NCBI RefSeq assembly: GCF_009905375.1
Contig: NC_133652.1
Coordinates: forward strand, 123,773,205-123,837,204
Reading direction: 5' to 3'
Length of the DNA: 64,000 bases
Source: Apium graveolens
Taxonomy: Eukaryota > Streptophyta > Magnoliopsida > Apiales > Apiaceae
Position numbers and translations under genes: made by a program
Shown: positions 23,501-35,780 of the stretch, piece after piece
Layout of the letters: the number at the start of each line of letters is the position of its first letter
Position numbering within the stretch: the first letter of the stretch is position 1
Notes under the pieces: generated by a model
Seen by the model: only the letters and a program-made list of their open reading frames with translations
What the model was told of the DNA's origin: nothing
Database searches by the model: none

Positions 23501-23808
23501 AAGAAAGCTTTGAGTTGCCCGAGCAGGTGGAGTGTTGGTAGATAGTGTGTGTGTTTGAATAAAAGTTGAACTTAGTTTAAAATGAATTTGATAATGGTTT
23601 GTAATAAAGAGAGTTTGTGAGATTTTGAATGTTGGTTTGTAATAAAAGTAGTTAGTGGTTCTTGTTTTCATACTTCAACCTAAAAAGATCCTGGTTAGTG
23701 TTAAAGGGGTTTAATTTCATTTCTTTATTAATTGTTAATCAGATTGTGAAGGTTTGGTGATTAGCTAGTAACCCCCAGACTTATACCCCGGGTCTGGAGG
23801 GCGTTACA
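20507..23808 (+). repeat. 3' LTR of element B (complete)
   Basis: TGTAACGACTGG...GGGCGTTACA, 3302 bases. Homologous to the D LTRs but clearly diverged, so B and D are two subfamilies. It shows what the 5' copy has lost (20507-20973). After 23808 the sequence is RNase H of element E in the opposite orientation. Confidence 0.95.
23416..23541 (+). CDS. 41-codon ORF inside the 3' LTR of B
   Basis: Same frame as 14107-14229, with TGT TGG TAG instead of TGT TGA at the end. It differs from the 5' copy at four amino acid positions (Arg for Gln, Pro for Trp, His for Pro, and the added Trp) over an otherwise identical peptide. It lies about 270 bases before the LTR end, so an RNA started at the LTR TATA box would carry it ahead of the extra ORF and gag. 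Confidence 0.4.
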   Translation: MKPIRTRVVKKPVKHRDPLIPKVLIPIQEESFELPEQVECW

Positions 23809-25330
23809 TCCGCTGTGGAGTCAGCCGTTGTAGACTGTTTGGAACTCTTCCAACTAATCGCACCACCATTCAGAGTAAACACGTACCCTGACATGGATTT
23901 GCTATCACTTTCTGATTGAAAACTAGAGTCAGTATAACCCTCTATTTTCAACTCAGATTCACCACCAAAAATAAGAAAAACGTCATGAGTCCTTCGCAAG
24001 TACTTAAAGATGTTTTTTACTACTTTCCAGTGGTCTTCACCTGGATTGGACTGATATCTGCTCGTCACACTAATTGAATAAGCAATATCAGGCCTTGTAC
24101 ACAATATCGCGTACAAGATAGATCCTATTGCTGAAGCATAAGGAATCTTACTCATACGCTCTCTTTCCTTAGGTGTCTTAGGAGACATTTTTTTGGAAAG
24201 GGACACTCCATGGCTCATCGGTATGAGACCTCTTTTGGAGTTTTCCATGCTAAACCTTTTAAGCACTTTCTAGATGAATGTACCCTGGGTAAGACCTATT
24301 ATTCTTCTAGATCTATCTCTATAGATCTTCATACCGAGAATGTAGGATGCTTCTCCCAAGTCCTTCATGGTGAAGTTCTTTGATAGCCATACTTTGACTG
24401 ATTGTAGCATCGGTATATCATTTCCTATAAGAAGTATGTCATCCACATACAACACAAGAAATGTTACCACGCTCCCACTAACCTTCTTGTAGACACATGG
24501 TTCATCTATGTTTTTGATAAAACCAAACTCTTTGATTGTCTCATCAAAACGGATGTTCCATCTACGAGAAGCTTTCCTTAAACCATATATAGTTCGCAGC
24601 AGCTTACACACTAGGTGTTCATTTCCCTTGGAAAGAAAACCCTCTGGCTGTGTCATATACACTTCCTCCTCAAGTTCCCCATTGAGGAAGGCCGTTTTCA
24701 CGTCCATTTTCCAGATCTCATAGTCATAGTAAGCAGCAATCGCAAGCAAAATCCGAATTGATTTTAACATGGCTACAGGCGAAAAAGTTTCATCAAAGTC
24801 AATCCCTTGCCTTTGTTTAAATCCTTTTGCCACGAGCCTGGCCTTATAGGTCTCCACCTGGCCATCTGCTCCAATCTTTCTTTTGTATACCGACTTGCAC
24901 CCAATAGGCTTAACACCTTCAAGCGCCTCAACCAGAGTCCATACTTGGTTGGTATACATAGATTCCATTTCGGATTTCATGGCACTATGCCATTTCTCTG
25001 AGTCAACACTACTCATAGCCTCATTATAGGTCACAGGGTCGTCATCATCAATGATTGACAACTCATTGTCATTTATAATGACAAGGCCATAATACCTCTT
25101 AGGTTGGCGAGACACTCTCCCTGTCCTACAAATGGGCTGTTCCACAGAAGGTTGTTCAGTCTGAACAGGTGTTTCCACTTGATCCATAGTAGTTTGTGCT
25201 TCTTGAACTTCATCAAGTTCAATTTTGCTCCCACTGTTTCCTTCAAGGATAAACTCCTTTTCCAAGAAGGTAACATGTTTGGAGACAAACCCCGATGATC
25301 GGTGTAAAAGTAATACCCCAAAGTCTCTTT
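23809..25330 (-). pseudogene. Reverse transcriptase and partial RNase H of element E
   Basis: RT on the minus strand with [38 protein letters not shown] and the catalytic LYVDDILLIGND, all intact in one frame from 25265. TAG at 24267-24269 (Gln expected) leads into the RNase H part with GYTDSSFQSESDSKSMSGY and ISWKSSKQSTTADS, which breaks off at the edge of element B. A frameshift near 25265 separates it from integrase. Confidence 0.9.
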
Positions 25331-26110
25331 AGGATATCCCACAAAATTACATTTTACGGATCGAGATTCCAGCTTATCTGGGTCAACTTTCTTGACATAA
25401 GCTGGACATCCCCAAATCTTAACGTGTTTAAGACTCGGTTTCTTTTCTTTCCATATCTCATATGGTGTTTGAGGAACAGATTTGGAAGGCACCTTATTCA
25501 GTAAATATGCTGAGGTTTCCAATGCATAACCCCATAGGAATACTGGAAGATTCGCATAGCTCACCATGGACCGAACCATGTCTAACAAAGTTCGATTTCT
25601 CCTTTCAGATACCCCATTTAACTGTGGAGTATATGGAGGAGTCAGACTGGGAGACTATACCATTTTCTTTGAGATAATCTAGAAACTCTCCATTCAAGTA
25701 TTCACCACCTCGATCTGATCAAAGAGTTATAATACTGTATTTGGTTTATTTCTCCACTTCATGTTTATATTCTTTGAACTTTTCAAAGGCTTCAGACTTG
25801 TGTTTCATCAAATACACATAACCGAATCTAGATCTAATATCTATGAAAGTAATGAAGTACGAAAATCTACCCATGGCTTGCGTAGACATTGGTCCACATA
25901 CATCTGTGTGTACCAATCCTAGCAAATCTGCAGCCCTCTCTCCATGTCCACTAAATGGAGATTTGGTCAGTTTACCCAATAAACAAGACTCGCATGTAGG
26001 ATATGATTCAAAATCAAAGGGGTCAAGTAACCCTTCCTTATGCAATGTCCGCAGTCTATTTTCACTAATATGACCTAGCCTACAGTGCCATAAATAGGTC
26101 AGATTTTCAT
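25331..26110 (-). pseudogene. Integrase of element E
   Basis: CESCLLGKLTKSPF zinc region, HTDVCGPM (first Asp), SDRGGEYLNGEF (second Asp), and [13 protein letters not shown] (catalytic Glu) are all present, so D-D-E is intact. A TGA replaces an Arg codon right before SDRGGEY, and frame changes occur near 25740 and 25590. The [10 protein letters not shown] and IWGCPAYV segments of the copia integrase C-terminal part follow. Confidence 0.88.
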
Positions 26111-26594
26111 CATCTCATTTTCTTTTATTAGTTTGTTCAATCTGAAGTAAATCATGCTCTACGTCACATACATACAGACCATTATTTAAAATGCCACGTC
26201 CAAAAAGAACATTATCTCTAAGGATAGAACATTCATTATTCTTAATAATAAATGAAAAACCATCCACATCCAACATAGGAATAGAAACAATATTCCTCAC
26301 AATAGAGGGAACGTAATAACAATTATTCAAAATAATAGTCTTGCCCGTAGGCATATATAAACTAAATGATCCTACAGATATGGCCGCAACCCTTGCTCCA
26401 TTGCCCATACGTAGAATCACCTCATCTTTTTCAAGAGTCCTACTTCCCTTTAGTCCTTGCAACGAATTGCAAATATGAGAACCACAGGCGGTATCTAATA
26501 CCCAAGTAGAAATTTGACCTAGTGATATATTAACTTCGATCATGAACATGCCTGAATCAGAAGCGGTAGTCTTACTACCCTTCTTCTTCTTCAA
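26111..26594 (-). pseudogene. Protease and GAG-pre-integrase of element E
   Basis: Frame with WVLDTACGSHICN, where the retropepsin triad reads DTA instead of the usual DTG, then MGNGARVAAISVG and NNCYYVPSIVRNI. The Gly-to-Ala change in the catalytic triad would probably impair the protease. The pre-integrase region ends in the Lys-rich stretch near 26115. Confidence 0.83.
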
Positions 26595-26725
26595 TTCTGC
26601 AAGGTAAACCTTGCAGTTCCTCTGACACTTTGCCCCAACTTGTTACAGTGAAAACAAACAGCTAAATTAGGACCAGTCAACTTGTGAGCATCTAGTATGC
26701 TCCAGAGTGATAGTGCAGAAGACAT
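26595..26725 (-). pseudogene. gag of element E with most of the coding region deleted
   Basis: ATG 26725-26723 opens MSSALSLWSILDAHKLTGPN, the normal gag start of this copia group, and within a few codons runs directly into a zinc knuckle (CFHCNKLGQ, then RNCKVYLAEL after a one-base shift). The capsid region that should lie between, roughly 200 codons, is missing. Confidence 0.82.
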
Positions 26726-28634
26726 GACGAATATAGTAAATCTGTAAATGATAAACACATAACAACACTTAGCAAATATTCAATTTCATTTCAAAACACT
26801 ATATGAATCGGGTCTTTATTCATTAGTGTCTCCCACTAGTTTATCTAATTTTTTCAACCCCCTAAGTGAAAATTAAGCATTCATAATGCTAGTGGGAATA
26901 GGGATCCTACATTTCATCACACAACCTCGGCTGTGGCACGAAACGTCATGTGATGTTCAATAGGCAAACAACTCTTGTCAATTATATCTTATGTTATTCC
27001 CTAATATAAGTTTAGCCTCTTGAATAATTGAGTCACGGCTATGGCACGACAAACTCAATATTCTAAGTCAAGTCTAACCCAACATTTCGTACAATTGAAT
27101 CAGTCTCCAACGGCCCACGGCTGTAGCACTTACCGACCTTTAGATTTTAATTCAAAGTACACATCTCTATGTAATAGACAAGTATTTCTTATTTTGAAAT
27201 CAAAGCCCTCGGTTGTAGCACAAAACGAAAATGATTTAAAAATAAGAACCACTTTCTACCATGTTGGAAGGTTATTACCGACACAAGCCCGTTGTGTCAT
27301 TGGCCAATTACTACTTGATATTATTTAATTTTAAAGAGATTATATTACATTACGATCATAATCATATTATAAAGAGATTCTTTCTTTTAAATTAAATATT
27401 TCAATTCAATAATCGATAATCAGATGATTCTCAGATCGGGTGGAGCATTGTCAAGAGGCGTCACTTAATAACCCTTTCTTATAAATAGAAATATGTTCTT
27501 AACAGAATCATCCTTTCTCTCAATATTGAAAATTCACATTCAATTACGTGTTTTATAAACACAAGAATCTCATGATCGTATTCATAATATTTATTGTTAA
27601 GGCAAGAAACGATTCCTATTCTAGATTTTCTAGAGCACGCCTTATATTGATTTAAGTTCACCTAAATCTAACATCGCATGGTAAACATAGGCATATATCT
27701 CATATATAAAATTAAATAAACAAGTAAATGTAAAGTGCAATAAAGTAAATGTGTTTGTTATGGCCCCATCCTATGTGATCTTTATCAAGCTCATGATAAA
27801 GATCAAGGTCAATCTAATATGGTGATGGAAATAAATACAACTACTTATTACATAAGTCTTCTTCTTTGTTTAGACTTCTTGTATGCCTCGTCTTCTTCTT
27901 TGTATCACCTCCATTGGATAACCTTCTTGAGTCTTCAATTACATTACATGATTGAAAGTAAAACTAATCTAATGAATTTACAAGAATAACTCGAGTTACA
28001 TTCGAGATTTATGATTACAAAGATTGATGACATGCAAGTCGTATTTAAAACCAAAACCAAAACCATTACACTAAGGTCGAAAGGCCATAACCATCCAACA
28101 TGCTCATACAACACATAAAAGCATGTTAAAACACATAATCTGATCTTAACATATCATATTATCCTTGATCTAATCATAAAAAGAAAATATGACAAAAATC
28201 AGAAAAATCATAATCAAATCAGAAAAACAAGAATCGCTGTTTACGGGCAGTAAACGACGTCAAACGCCTTACAGACTAGTCGTTGATAGCTTTTGCTTTC
28301 AGTTTTGTTCAGACGCTCGTTTACCTACGGAATAGGGTATTCGTTTGCGTAAATCAGACACCAGACCCAGATTTCAGCAAATCTGCAGCAGCCAATTCAG
28401 AATCTGTATCTAATATGATTCTCATAATTAGAACAAACATAAATCATGTATATATCAGTATATATACAGATTACATAATCATCTTATGATTATACAACTC
28501 ACATGAATATCATATTTTCAAAACCATACATATATAAGCATATTATATCAACATCAAATCATGGCGAATCACGTACATGCTCATATATCGAAAACAGTTA
28601 AACACATAAACAAATTAAAAACTTTTCGCAAGTA
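26726..28634 (-). other. Leader of element E
   Basis: About 1.9 kb without a credible frame. It holds four to five copies of a ~17-base motif around CGGCTGTAGCAC (26925-26940, 27033-27050, 27115-27130, 27206-27222, weaker at 27276), 83-108 bases apart, a T-rich stretch ending CATTTACAG shortly before the gag ATG that could be an intron acceptor, and a GTTTACG-rich segment at about 28240-28350. Confidence 0.6.
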
Positions 28635-28646
28635 GCTCTGATGCCA
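28635..28646 (-). other. Primer-binding site of element E
   Basis: GCTCTGATGCCA on the plus strand, the reverse complement of TGGCATCAGAGC, a common variant of the iMet primer site, one base from the LTR. Confidence 0.88.
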
Positions 28647-28647
28647 T

Positions 28648-30355
28648 TGAAGGGTTTTTAGCACATAAACGCAACGAAAACGTAAATTTAAATCTTAAAA
28701 AAAAACGAAACCCTCCGCAGGATCCATGCGAAAAATAATATTTAATTTGTAGTTCAGTATGTTTACCTTAAGAAGCTTTACGTTAATGGAAAGATGGAGG
28801 TCTTTAATGGCGATCCAAAAACGATGAACGGAGATCCTTAGCAGCTGCTCCTCAAGTGTGAAGCACTCCACCGGTATCCACCAAGAAAACGATGTAATGA
28901 AGGAGGAGGAGATGGAGAGAATTAGGGTTTTGTAAATCTTTTTGGTTGAGGCAAAAATAGGGTCTATAATAGTATATTTATAGGCAAAATTTTCAGCTGA
29001 AAATTTTCCCATAAAATATTATTATTATTAACCCTTTATTATTCTCACTAATAATTAAAACACCTTTTAATTATTAATCCTTTTTCTAAACACTTTAGAA
29101 ATAATTCTCTCACTTGATTTAATTTCCAAAAATTAAATTCTTAATTAATAATATTAAGAACCTTTTTTTAATTAATTTATAATCAATTAAATCTCATTTA
29201 ATCAATTATTAAATTTGCCAATTAATTATTTATTTCATAAATAAATAATTATCAGCCATTATTAATTAATTCCTCCACCATTAAATCATTCTCTTTTATG
29301 GTGTGACCCTGTAGGTTCAATATTAAGCCGGTAGTAGAAATAAATAATAATAAAACTATTTTATCATTATTTATATAAATTCTCTAATTCATTAAATATG
29401 ATTAATTAATTAATCATATTTATTCTACATCATGAGGAATACTTCTCAGCATATCGCGACTATCCGAATAATACGAATTCACAGCTTAGAATACCAAGAA
29501 CCTATTCAGTGAGTAGTTACCATACAATCAATTCCTTCTACCCTGCAATGTCACGATTAAATACAATGTATGGAACTTGTGTCAAGCCTATCTTATTTAA
29601 TCACTTGCTTTCCCATTCACTATGCTTAGTTCTATTTAATGTAAATTAGAAACTCCTTTCTAATTTCATTCACTCTGGCCAGAGATTCCTGAACTAACAT
29701 AAGTGGATCGGCATTGAACATTCTCTTCCTACACTGGAAGGGGTAGATCCTTTATTGATCATACACTATCTTCGTGTACAAATTCCTATACCCAGTAGAG
29801 CCCTTATAATTGTCCCTTGAGACTAAGAACTAAACCAAAGCATAGTTCAGTGTACACAAGATGACTATGATGACCTCAAGTCTAAGGATACTTGTACAAC
29901 AATCACTATGTGAACAACTGCTGACACGTGAGTGAACTTCATCAGTTGTTCAGCTGTGTGAGTCATGTTCAGTGAACTTATTCTATAATAAGCACCTACA
30001 TACTAGTTATAGTGTCACCACACAAATGTCTATGAGAACAGACAACCTTCATAATGAAGCAAGCATAGTATGTACCGATCTTTGCGGATTATTAATTACC
30101 AGTTAGTAATTCTACGACCAGGAACTATTTAAGTTTAGAGTTATCATCTTTTAGGTCTCATTATTATGATCTCATCATAATCCATAAAAAGCTTTACTCT
30201 AAACTGTGGTATATCTTATTTAAACATTTAAATAGATAGAGCCTGCAATAAAAACAAAACAAGTCTTTTATTAATATCAATGAAATCAAAACATATTACA
30301 TAAAAGTTATTCCTAAATCCTCATACATGATTGGACTTAGGACATATCTCTTTCA
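28648..30355 (-). repeat. 5' LTR of element E
   Basis: TG...CA, 1708 bases; in element sense it starts TGAAAGAGATATGTCC and ends AAAACCCTTCA. AT-rich. The flank after 30355 is AGAAG; the matching target duplication should be at the lost other end. Confidence 0.9.
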
Positions 30356-30360
30356 AGAAG

Positions 30361-30999
30361 AGTACACAACACTACAAATGATCCAACTTCCTTAAATGAA
30401 CCAGGAGTAGGAGCAACTCCTGAAATATTGAATCAACTTGAATCTGTACAAATGGTTTACCATTCTATTTTTAAAGAACATATCTTGTTATATTTTATGA
30501 CAGATGGAAGAGTATTCCATATCAGGCAAAATGCTATTCCATTGAAGTATTTTGAAGAACTTGAATATGTTCTATTCCTACTTTAAGTGAAAAATAGATT
30601 AACAGATGGTGTTGCAGGTTATTTAAAGTCACAAATTCAAAGACAAAAGAAGCTTTACTCTGTAAAGTCTGATAGCCCATATTGTCCCAAGTACAGAGAT
30701 CACAAAGGTGATATTGTTGAAATGAAGCCTAACACTGCTAAAATTATAACTACTTTTCTGGGTTATCAGGCTGTTGAATTCAATCTAGAGTCTGACAAGG
30801 CATATCTGATCAGACTAGATCAAGACATAAGGAAAGCTAAGATAAATGATCTCAAAGCAGCTATTTTTAAAACTGGTGAAGATACAGCCGAATTGAAAAA
30901 TGCTAAAAGGAGGATGGTCAATGAACTTGAATATGCTGAGATATGTTTGTTGAAAAACTATCTCAGAACAACTCCTGACATCAAAGAGATCAGAAATTG
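30361..30999 (+). pseudogene. C-terminal part of the SIRE extra ORF, element F
   Basis: Frame matching element H 54108-54773: EPGVGATPEILNQLESVQM, then TAA at about 30583 where H has a CAA Gln codon, then a 137-codon open stretch with DIVEMKPNTAKIITTFLG and LLKNYLRTTPDIKEI, ending with TGA near 30998. The segment is helical and charged. The extra ORF sits where SIRE elements carry an envelope-like gene; no transmembrane segment is seen in this piece. Confidence 0.8.
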
Positions 31000-31192
31000 A
31001 AGCCAAGTCAAAGATCTAAAACTGCTTAAATTCTGAAGTGTATACGGACTGAAGCTGTTATCAGACCTTGAAGATAGTAAGCTATAAGGACTGTAAGTTG
31101 TAGTTATCTAGTCAAATTCTCATGCATTTGTACTTAATGTTTTTGACATCATCAAATAATCTGTTGAACTTGTATATTATACTAATTTACAA

Positions 31193-31204
31193 GTTGGGGG
31201 AGAT
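31193..31204 (+). other. Polypurine tract of element F
   Basis: TTGGGGGAGAT before TGTTAGATATA, the same arrangement as in A and H. Confidence 0.85.
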
Positions 31205-31811
31205 TGTTAGATATATTTGTGATGTCATGTCTAATATGATTTATGTTTAGTTTTCAGATCTTACTTAAACAGGACAAATCAGTACTTAACTGGAAATTAG
31301 TACTTATACTGAAGTCAGGACTTAAGTTATCAGAACTTAAGTTATCAGGAGATATTTATCAGGAGATAATATCAGGACTTAAGGAGACTTTCAGATAAGG
31401 CAGGCGGTTGATTGAAAGGAAAGAAGATCAAGACAAACGCAAGAAGAGATATGTATGAAGAAAGAATTCTATGAAGAATAAAATACTTGGAAGAAAAGAT
31501 AACTGATTGATATATTTTAGGAAGCAGAATTATATTCGATATCAATTAGAACATTATCTTGTAACTGTGCATTATATAAACACAAGCATTGGGTTTACAC
31601 TATATGTGTTATCATTATCGAAGTTATTATTCATTGTAACTCTAGCAGCTCTCGTAATAATTTGTTCATCACTGAGAGAGGACAGTTCCATATTGTAATA
31701 GAGTTTATTGTGTTGAATAAAATATGTGTTCTGTTACTTGTGTTCTTTAATTCGATTTGATTGTAGTAAACATTGTATTCAACCCCCTTCTACAGTGTGT
31801 GTGACCTAACA
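31205..31811 (+). repeat. 3' LTR of element F
   Basis: TGTTAGATATA...GTGACCTAACA, 607 bases. Near 31310-31390 it has repeated TCAGGACTTAAG / ATCAGAACTTAAG words, a TATA box (ATTATATAAA, 31571-31580), and a C-rich run near 31784. After 31811 the sequence is element D LTR (GGGGATTCAACGA), matching 41190. Confidence 0.92.
31571..31580 (+). promoter_or_regulatory. TATA box of the F LTR
   Basis: ATTATATAAACAC context, shared with the H LTR (about 53518-53526 on the other strand). It is the probable core promoter of this SIRE family. Confidence 0.6.
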
Positions 31812-34229
31812 AGGGGATTCAACGAATTAAGAGAAATCAGGAATTGAAATGAAATATAAACTAAGGAATAATAATTGTGTATGAGTGTTTGTGAACAGGA
31901 ATCATAAGTGTGCAATTGTGATAAGAATCTGAAGTAATTTCAGTATTCTGAAATTAGAATAGGGGAAAACTTGCCTTTTACGCGATCTACTCCAAGTACT
32001 TCACCGTCTTTTATCACCGACTCGACTCGCCTTTTCAGCTTTGCTTCTATCAAATAAATAGACTTATTTAGTCATTCCACATCTCACTCGCGTCTCAAAC
32101 CGACTTCACAAAGCCCTAATCGTCTACCCATACGCGTATTACTAACTCATATACTAATTATTAGCAGATAAGACTCAATTAAGCACATAATTCACATAAG
32201 CACATAAATCACAGAGTCATTCTAGGTTTAAAATAATTTTTAGAATCAAAATTGACTCGCTATTCGCTTAACTAAACAATATCTGATTTGTTTCCTAATT
32301 TTCGGGATTTATTGGACTCGTCTTTATACGCAATAAGGCTCAAAAGTAATTAAATATCAAAATTTACTCACTTCTAAAAGAAATTAGGATTTAATACTAT
32401 GTTTAATAAAACCAGATCATTTTTCTGAGTCAAAAGACTTTCATTTTGTTCAAATCGGATAAATGGTTTAATTATTATTCGAAAAATACAGATAAATTAA
32501 TTTATTATTCAATATAAATAATTATTACTAATTATTAAACCCAAAAAAAATATATTTTTAAATAATGTTTTGGGAAAAATCAGAATTAAAAATGATTGTC
32601 CCATAATTTTTGGAATTAAAATGAATTTATTATGATTTATTGAAATAATTGGATTAATTATCAAAATAATTAATCATTTTTAATAATTAATAAATAAATA
32701 ATAATTAATAATTAATTAAATAAATAAATAAATAATTCTGATTTTTATAAAATATTTTAGAATTATTTATAATATAAATCAATTAATTAAATAATTAATC
32801 AAATTATAAAATAAATAAAAACTGATTTTATAATTAATAAAAAAAATAATTTTTCAGAAACATTTGTCAGAAACCAATCTCTGACAAAAATGGATCAAAA
32901 CCGGGTAATCTAAACGGGTCAATCGGGTCAATTTAAAATTCCCAGGATCCGTCAAGCCTAAATTAGGCCAAAAACAACATCATTTGATGTAGTTTTTATA
33001 CAGGGTTTCAATTCCAAATCACTACAACAGATTATCTCCGGCCAAAATGAACCAAATCCCTGGACCAACTTTTCCGGCGAAATCGATCAATACTCCGGTC
33101 AACTATCAAAATCACTCATCTGTACATGAACCTTCGATTTTAATAGCTCGAATCAAAGCTTATGAACTCTACAATTAAACCCCTAACATCTCAAGAACCA
33201 AATATTGACCAAAATAAAAAACATATAAATCAAAAATTAGTATAAACCCTAATAATCGAATATCACTATCCAGGAATCGTTCGTTCAATTAAATACAATT
33301 AATCAACTGTAAACATCATAGAGAAGCTATATCAATCATCAAATCATCCTAATAACCCTAGAATCAAAAAGACCCAATTCGAACATAAACCCTAGAAATC
33401 GAAAATCAAAATATACGAATTAAAACTTGAAATTGATGGTAAAAACAGAAAGAACAGATCAAAACCTTTGATTTGAGTATTAGAATCACTTGATTTGGTG
33501 CAGAAAATCGATCAAAATCTCAGGTTAATTATTCGACCCGATTCTGACAAACCCGACCCGACTGCAGAGAATTTTTAATAATTTTCTGATTTTTAATAAT
33601 TAATTATTAATAATTAAATAAAAATTAGGCTATTTATAGTAGGTAAAATATTACTCATATTTAAAATTAAGGCCCTGATTATACATATTTTAAAATTAAT
33701 TGGCCCCTAATTTTATAATTTTTGAGTATTAAATTTTAATTTTTAAATAATTAATATATACAATATATGTGCCAAAAATTTCCAAAAATTGTGAATAATT
33801 CAAAAATAAAGAGAAATGGTATAAATGAAAGTCCTATAATTTTATAAAAATAAAAATATGATTTTTGTGGGGTTTTTAACACCCAATTAGGCCCATAAAA
33901 GTCATTTTTCGCGAAACAAGAAAATTTATAAATATCTAGATGTTCAGAATAACGCGATGGTACAAGCCGTTCTAAGAAAAATAAGGACAATAATTTTATT
34001 TGAAATATATGCTATTAAATCATAGTTCAGGTCGTATAACATTTGATACGAAGCCTTTAAATACGAAATAAAATATATGAAAAATACCTTGAAAATACCC
34101 GGACAATACAGAATACACATAGCACGTAAAAATTAGGGTTTTATAACTAATTACACATAAATGACATAATAAAACACTTAATTTATCTTTATTACGATAT
34201 AATACAAACGTAATTTTCCAGTCGTTACA
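31812..34229 (-). repeat. 3' LTR of element D, interrupted and incomplete
   Basis: Aligns with about 41186-43615. The right edge CCAGTCGTTACA is the LTR start in element sense. Contains the TATA box at 33631-33638 (TATTTATA on plus) and telo-box-like AAACCCTA words (about 33243, 33388). The rest of the LTR should lie left of F. Confidence 0.88.
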
Positions 34230-34244
34230 TCATCCCCCCTTAAT
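34230..34244 (-). other. Polypurine tract of element D
   Basis: CATCCCCCCTTAAT on the plus strand, next to the LTR start, matching the tract of B. Confidence 0.8.
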
Positions 34245-34267
34245 AGGATTCTGTCCTCAGAATCTCG

Positions 34268-35780
34268 CTATGAAAATAACTGGGGATACTTTTCTAACAT
34301 TTCACTCTCAAGTTCCCAAGTTGACTCTTCAATCATAGGATTTCTCTACAGAACTCGTACTAAAGGTACAGACTTATTTTTCAATACTTTCTCTTACCGA
34401 TCTAGAATTCTTATTGGTTGTTCTATATAAGATAAATCAGGTTGAATCTCTATTGGCTCATATTCTATTACATGTCTAGAATCAGGGTTATATATCTTAA
34501 GCATTGACACGTGAAACATATTATGGATATGCTGCATGTGAGGTGGTAAAGCTAACTCGTACGCAACTTTCCCGACTTTCTTCAAGATTTCAAATGGACC
34601 AACATATCGTGGCTTTAATTTACCCTTATTGCCAAATCTGGTCAATTCTTTCCATGGAGATATCTTGAGTAATACATGTTCTCCTTCTTGGTAATCCATA
34701 TCTTTTCTAGTTTGATCTACATATTTGCATTGTCGATGCTGCATTGCTTCGAGTCGCTTTCAGATAAGTTCTATCTTCTCCTTGGTTTGCTGAATCAATT
34801 CTGGACCTAAAATTTTGCGTTCTCCAATTTCATCCCAATACACAGATGATCTGTACTTTCTTCCGTATAGATCTTCAGAAGGTGGCATCCCAATGCTTGC
34901 ATGATAGCTGTTGTTGTAAGAAAATTCTACTAGCGGTAAATGCTCGTCCCAACTACCTTCAAAATCAATCACGCAGACTCGTAACATATCTTCAATTGTT
35001 TGAATAGTTCTTTTACTTTTTTCGTCTGTTTGCGGATGATAAGCGGTACTCATATTTAATTTGGTTCCAAGGCATTCTTGAAATTGTCTCCAAAATCTTG
35101 AATTGAAACGTGGATCTCGATCAGATACAAAAGATACTGGAACTCCATGTTGTATCACAATCTCCTTGAAATATAAGTGCACTAACTTGTCGAGTGAAAA
35201 TCTTTCGCTGATTGGAAGAAAATATGTTGACTTCGTTAGTCTGTCGATAATCACCCAAATTGCATCATGATTCGCTCTGGTTCTTGGAAGTCCTACCACG
35301 AAATCCATCGCTAAATGTTCCCATTTCCATTCTGGAATATTCAGTGGTTGCAGTAATCCGCTTGGACGTTGATGTTCTGCTTTGACTCGTTGGCACGTGT
35401 AGCATTTACTTAACCACTCTGCTATTTCTTTCTTCATATTTGGCCACCAAAATTTTTCCTTCAGATCTAGGTACATTTTTGTGCTTCCGGGATGTATAGA
35501 ATATCTTGAGTTTTGAGCGTCTCGTAATATTTCTTCTTTCAATTCTGGCACATTAGGTATCCAGATTCTTGATGAAAAGCGTAAAATTCCTTCATTATCT
35601 ATCTGAGTTGTGATTTCCTCTCCAGTTAAGTTGTCGTCGTCTTGACTCATCACCTCTTCTTGGCATCTTCGAATCTTTTCCATTAGTTCTGGCTGGAATG
35701 TCATTGCGTGAATAACTTCAGTAGATTCATTTGGAATACGAACCTCAATTTCCAACTTTTCAAATTATCTGACTAATTCT
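34268..35780 (-). pseudogene. Integrase and chromodomain of element D
   Basis: From 35755 down: [25 protein letters not shown], an intact zinc region with CYTCQR, MDFVVGLPRT (first Asp) and VSDRDPRF (second Asp). The third catalytic residue is lost: where B has GQSERT, D reads EKSKRT, with Lys codon 35012-35014. A stop near 34757 splits the frame, and another near 34391 lies in the chromodomain (RILDR). The C-terminus EESTWELESEMLEKYPQL ends at 34268. Confidence 0.88.

Larger units (their letters stand above)
11660..23808 (+). mobile_element. Element B: Tekay/Del-type chromodomain Ty3/gypsy retrotransposon
   Basis: LTRs at 11660-14501 (5' truncated) and 20507-23808 (complete, 3.3 kb). Between them: a primer region, a ~244-codon ORF upstream of gag, then gag, protease, RT, RNase H, integrase and a C-terminal chromodomain, the usual gypsy order. 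The C-terminal RILDRRQKVLRN...WEL segment is the Tekay/Del-type chromodomain. Inactive: about ten stops or small indels in gag-pol. It inserted into the RNase H of copia element E, on the opposite strand. The LTRs differ by a few percent by eye, so insertion is moderately old. Confidence 0.93.
23809..30355 (-). mobile_element. Element E: Ty1/copia retrotransposon (Angela/Tork-like), 3' part lost
   Basis: Runs right to left: 5' LTR 28648-30355, primer site, long leader, a deleted gag, protease, integrase, RT and partial RNase H. It is cut by element B inside RNase H; the remainder (RNase H end, 3' LTR) should be left of B and is absent. The gag start with LWSILDAHKLTGPN and the LTR start TGAAAGAGATATGTCC are typical of a common dicot copia group; the lineage name is tentative. 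Confidence 0.88.
30356..31811 (+). mobile_element. Element F: 3' end of a SIRE-type copia
   Basis: Contains the C-terminal part of the extra ORF, a polypurine tract and the 3' LTR. Its 5' LTR, gag-pol and most of the extra ORF should lie left of element E and are absent. Same family as element H, whose LTR (53295-53905) matches in the other orientation. It sits inside the 3' LTR of element D. Confidence 0.88.

Noticed and set aside
24508..25677. Plus-strand ORFs over element E pol
   Set aside because: They are antisense shadows of the minus-strand RT and integrase frames, which carry the conserved motifs.
27041..27328. 95-codon plus-strand ORF in the E leader
   Set aside because: Antisense to the element, no homology; the region is explained as untranslated leader.
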